NCBI GenBank assembly: GCA_947505565.1
Contig: CANNLB010000073.1
Coordinates: 1-8,264 of the forward strand
Length of the DNA stretch: 8,264 nt
Origin: Acidobacteriota bacterium
GTDB taxonomy: Bacteria; Acidobacteriota; Terriglobia; Bryobacterales; Bryobacteraceae
Direction: 5' to 3'
The notes beneath the pieces were generated by a model, which worked only from the letters and a program-made list of their open reading frames with translations, was not told the origin of the DNA and ran no database searches. The translations under genes and the position numbers were made by a program. Positions 7,557 to 8,264 of the stretch are shown here, in pieces. Position 1 is the stretch's first letter; each line of letters starts with the position of its first letter.

Positions 7557-8264
7557 CTACTTGGCCGTTTTGATGCGATAGAGGCTGCCACCGGCGGTGA
7601 TGTAAAGCGTGTTGGATTGGGTGCCGCGGCCGAAGCCAACGTTGGTGGGGCGTTCGGGGGTGGGTAGATAGGCGAGTTCCTTCCCGGTGGGCGAATAGAC
7701 GCCGACGCCGAACCGCTTTTCATTCCGGAGGGCGGCGAAGATGTTGCCGACGGCGTCGCAGACGAGGCCGTCGGGGCCATCTTCGGGAGCGTAGTTGACG
7801 AGGAGAGCGCGGAAGGTGGCGGTGCCGTCCGGGTGAAGCGAGTAGGCATTGAGTTCCATACGGCCTTTGCGCGCGGGAGTTCCTTTGGGTAGTTGGTCGA
7901 AGCCGAGTAGGCCATCGTCGTTGGTGACGACGTAGAGCGTTTTTTGGTCGGGGGAGATGGCGACTCCGTTGGGTTTGGAGGCGTCGGTGATGATGCGGTG
8001 GACCTTGCCGTTGGGATCGAGACGGTAGACGGCCATGACGGGCTGTTCGATGGGTTCGTGGCCGAGGTAGCGGGGGTCGCTGAAGTAGATGCGGCCTTGC
8101 TGGTCGATGGCGAGGTCGTTGGGCGAGTTGAAGGGTTTGCCTTCGAACAGGCCGGCGAGGATGACGCTTTTGCCGGTCGAGAGGTCCGTGCGGGTGATGC
8201 GGCGACCGCCGTAGTCGGCACCTTCGGCGGCGAGCATGCGGCCTTGGGGATCGAATTTGAGGCC
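7557..8264 (-). CDS. SMP-30/gluconolactonase-like beta-propeller protein (5' partial)
   Basis: The minus-strand frame stays open to the right edge; the ATG at 8237 is preceded by in-frame GLKFDPQGR, a normal part of this family, so the true start lies outside. Counting from that Met: NSPNDLAID (37-45) followed by GRIYFSDPRY, KPNGVAIS (88-95) with LYVVTNDDG, GPDGLVCD (154-161) with GNIFAAL, and PTNVGFG...LYITAGGSLYRIK (197-223). These are the repeated blade motifs of SMP-30/gluconolactonase six-bladed propellers. Asn40, Asn90 and Asp156 fall where the family holds its divalent metal and substrate. Likely reaction is hydrolysis of a sugar lactone, but the family also contains other lactonases and esterases. 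The gene is convergent with the sulfatase operon and not part of it. Whether it carries a signal peptide cannot be seen. Confidence 0.9.
   Translation of the reverse strand, partial: GLKFDPQGRMLAAEGADYGGRRITRTDLSTGKSVILAGLFEGKPFNSPNDLAIDQQGRIYFSDPRYLGHEPIEQPVMAVYRLDPNGKVHRIITDASKPNGVAISPDQKTLYVVTNDDGLLGFDQLPKGTPARKGRMELNAYSLHPDGTATFRALLVNYAPEDGPDGLVCDAVGNIFAALRNEKRFGVGVYSPTGKELAYLPTPERPTNVGFGRGTQSNTLYITAGGSLYRIKTAK

Noticed and set aside
7294..7581. Plus-strand 95-residue open frame with an Ala-rich hydrophobic stretch
   Set aside because: No recognisable family, only a weak ribosome site, and its end overlaps the well-supported SMP-30-like gene on the other strand.
7469..8221. Long minus-strand open frame (250 codons) over the SMP-30-like gene
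   Set aside because: Low-complexity Ser/Pro/Thr product in the alternate frame of a gene with clear family motifs.

Overview
The window looks like chromosomal DNA of a high-GC soil acidobacterium of the Solibacter/Bryobacter type. The main evidence is the first gene. It is a large secreted protein built of Ig-like repeats and BACON-like domains and ends in the roughly 230-residue C-terminal domain known mainly from Solibacter (the TIGR03437 'Soli_cterm' type). The other genes fit a polymer-degrading soil heterotroph: a Tat-exported sulfatase, a small exported DUF2147 protein and an SMP-30/gluconolactonase-like protein. The taxonomic call is inferred from protein families only.

Layout. (1) 1-2846, plus strand: 3' part of the repeat/BACON/Soli_cterm surface protein; its 5' end lies outside the window. 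(2) 2985-4302: decayed insertion sequence with imperfect terminal inverted repeats of about 23 bp. It holds a transposase pseudogene of the IS1380/IS4-like DDE type, with at least two nonsense codons, three frame changes, internal deletions and a lost catalytic Glu. (3) 4303-4347: short intergenic stretch with a perfect 9-bp inverted repeat and a -10-like box placed so that the sulfatase message may be leaderless. (4) 4348-6099, plus: sulfatase with an added C-terminal beta-rich domain. (5) 6096-6488, plus: DUF2147 protein whose start overlaps the sulfatase stop (ATGA), so the two form a translationally coupled pair. (6) About 6454-6851, minus: small multi-pass membrane protein gene broken by one frame change. 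(7) 6852-7556: about 700 bases with no gene I can support. (8) 7557-8264, minus: SMP-30/gluconolactonase-like gene, running off the right edge.

How the genes relate. Only the sulfatase/DUF2147 pair is a clear functional unit. Desulfation of a polysaccharide or other sulfate ester outside the cytoplasm is the likely job of the first; the role of the second is unknown. The IS remnant separates this pair from the upstream surface protein. The SMP-30-like gene is convergent with the pair and separately transcribed. I see no defence, CRISPR, prophage or RNA gene here, and no convincing undescribed multi-gene system. The points most worth a second look are the sulfatase promoter architecture, the sulfatase C-terminal domain, the coupled DUF2147 gene and the anatomy of the dead IS.
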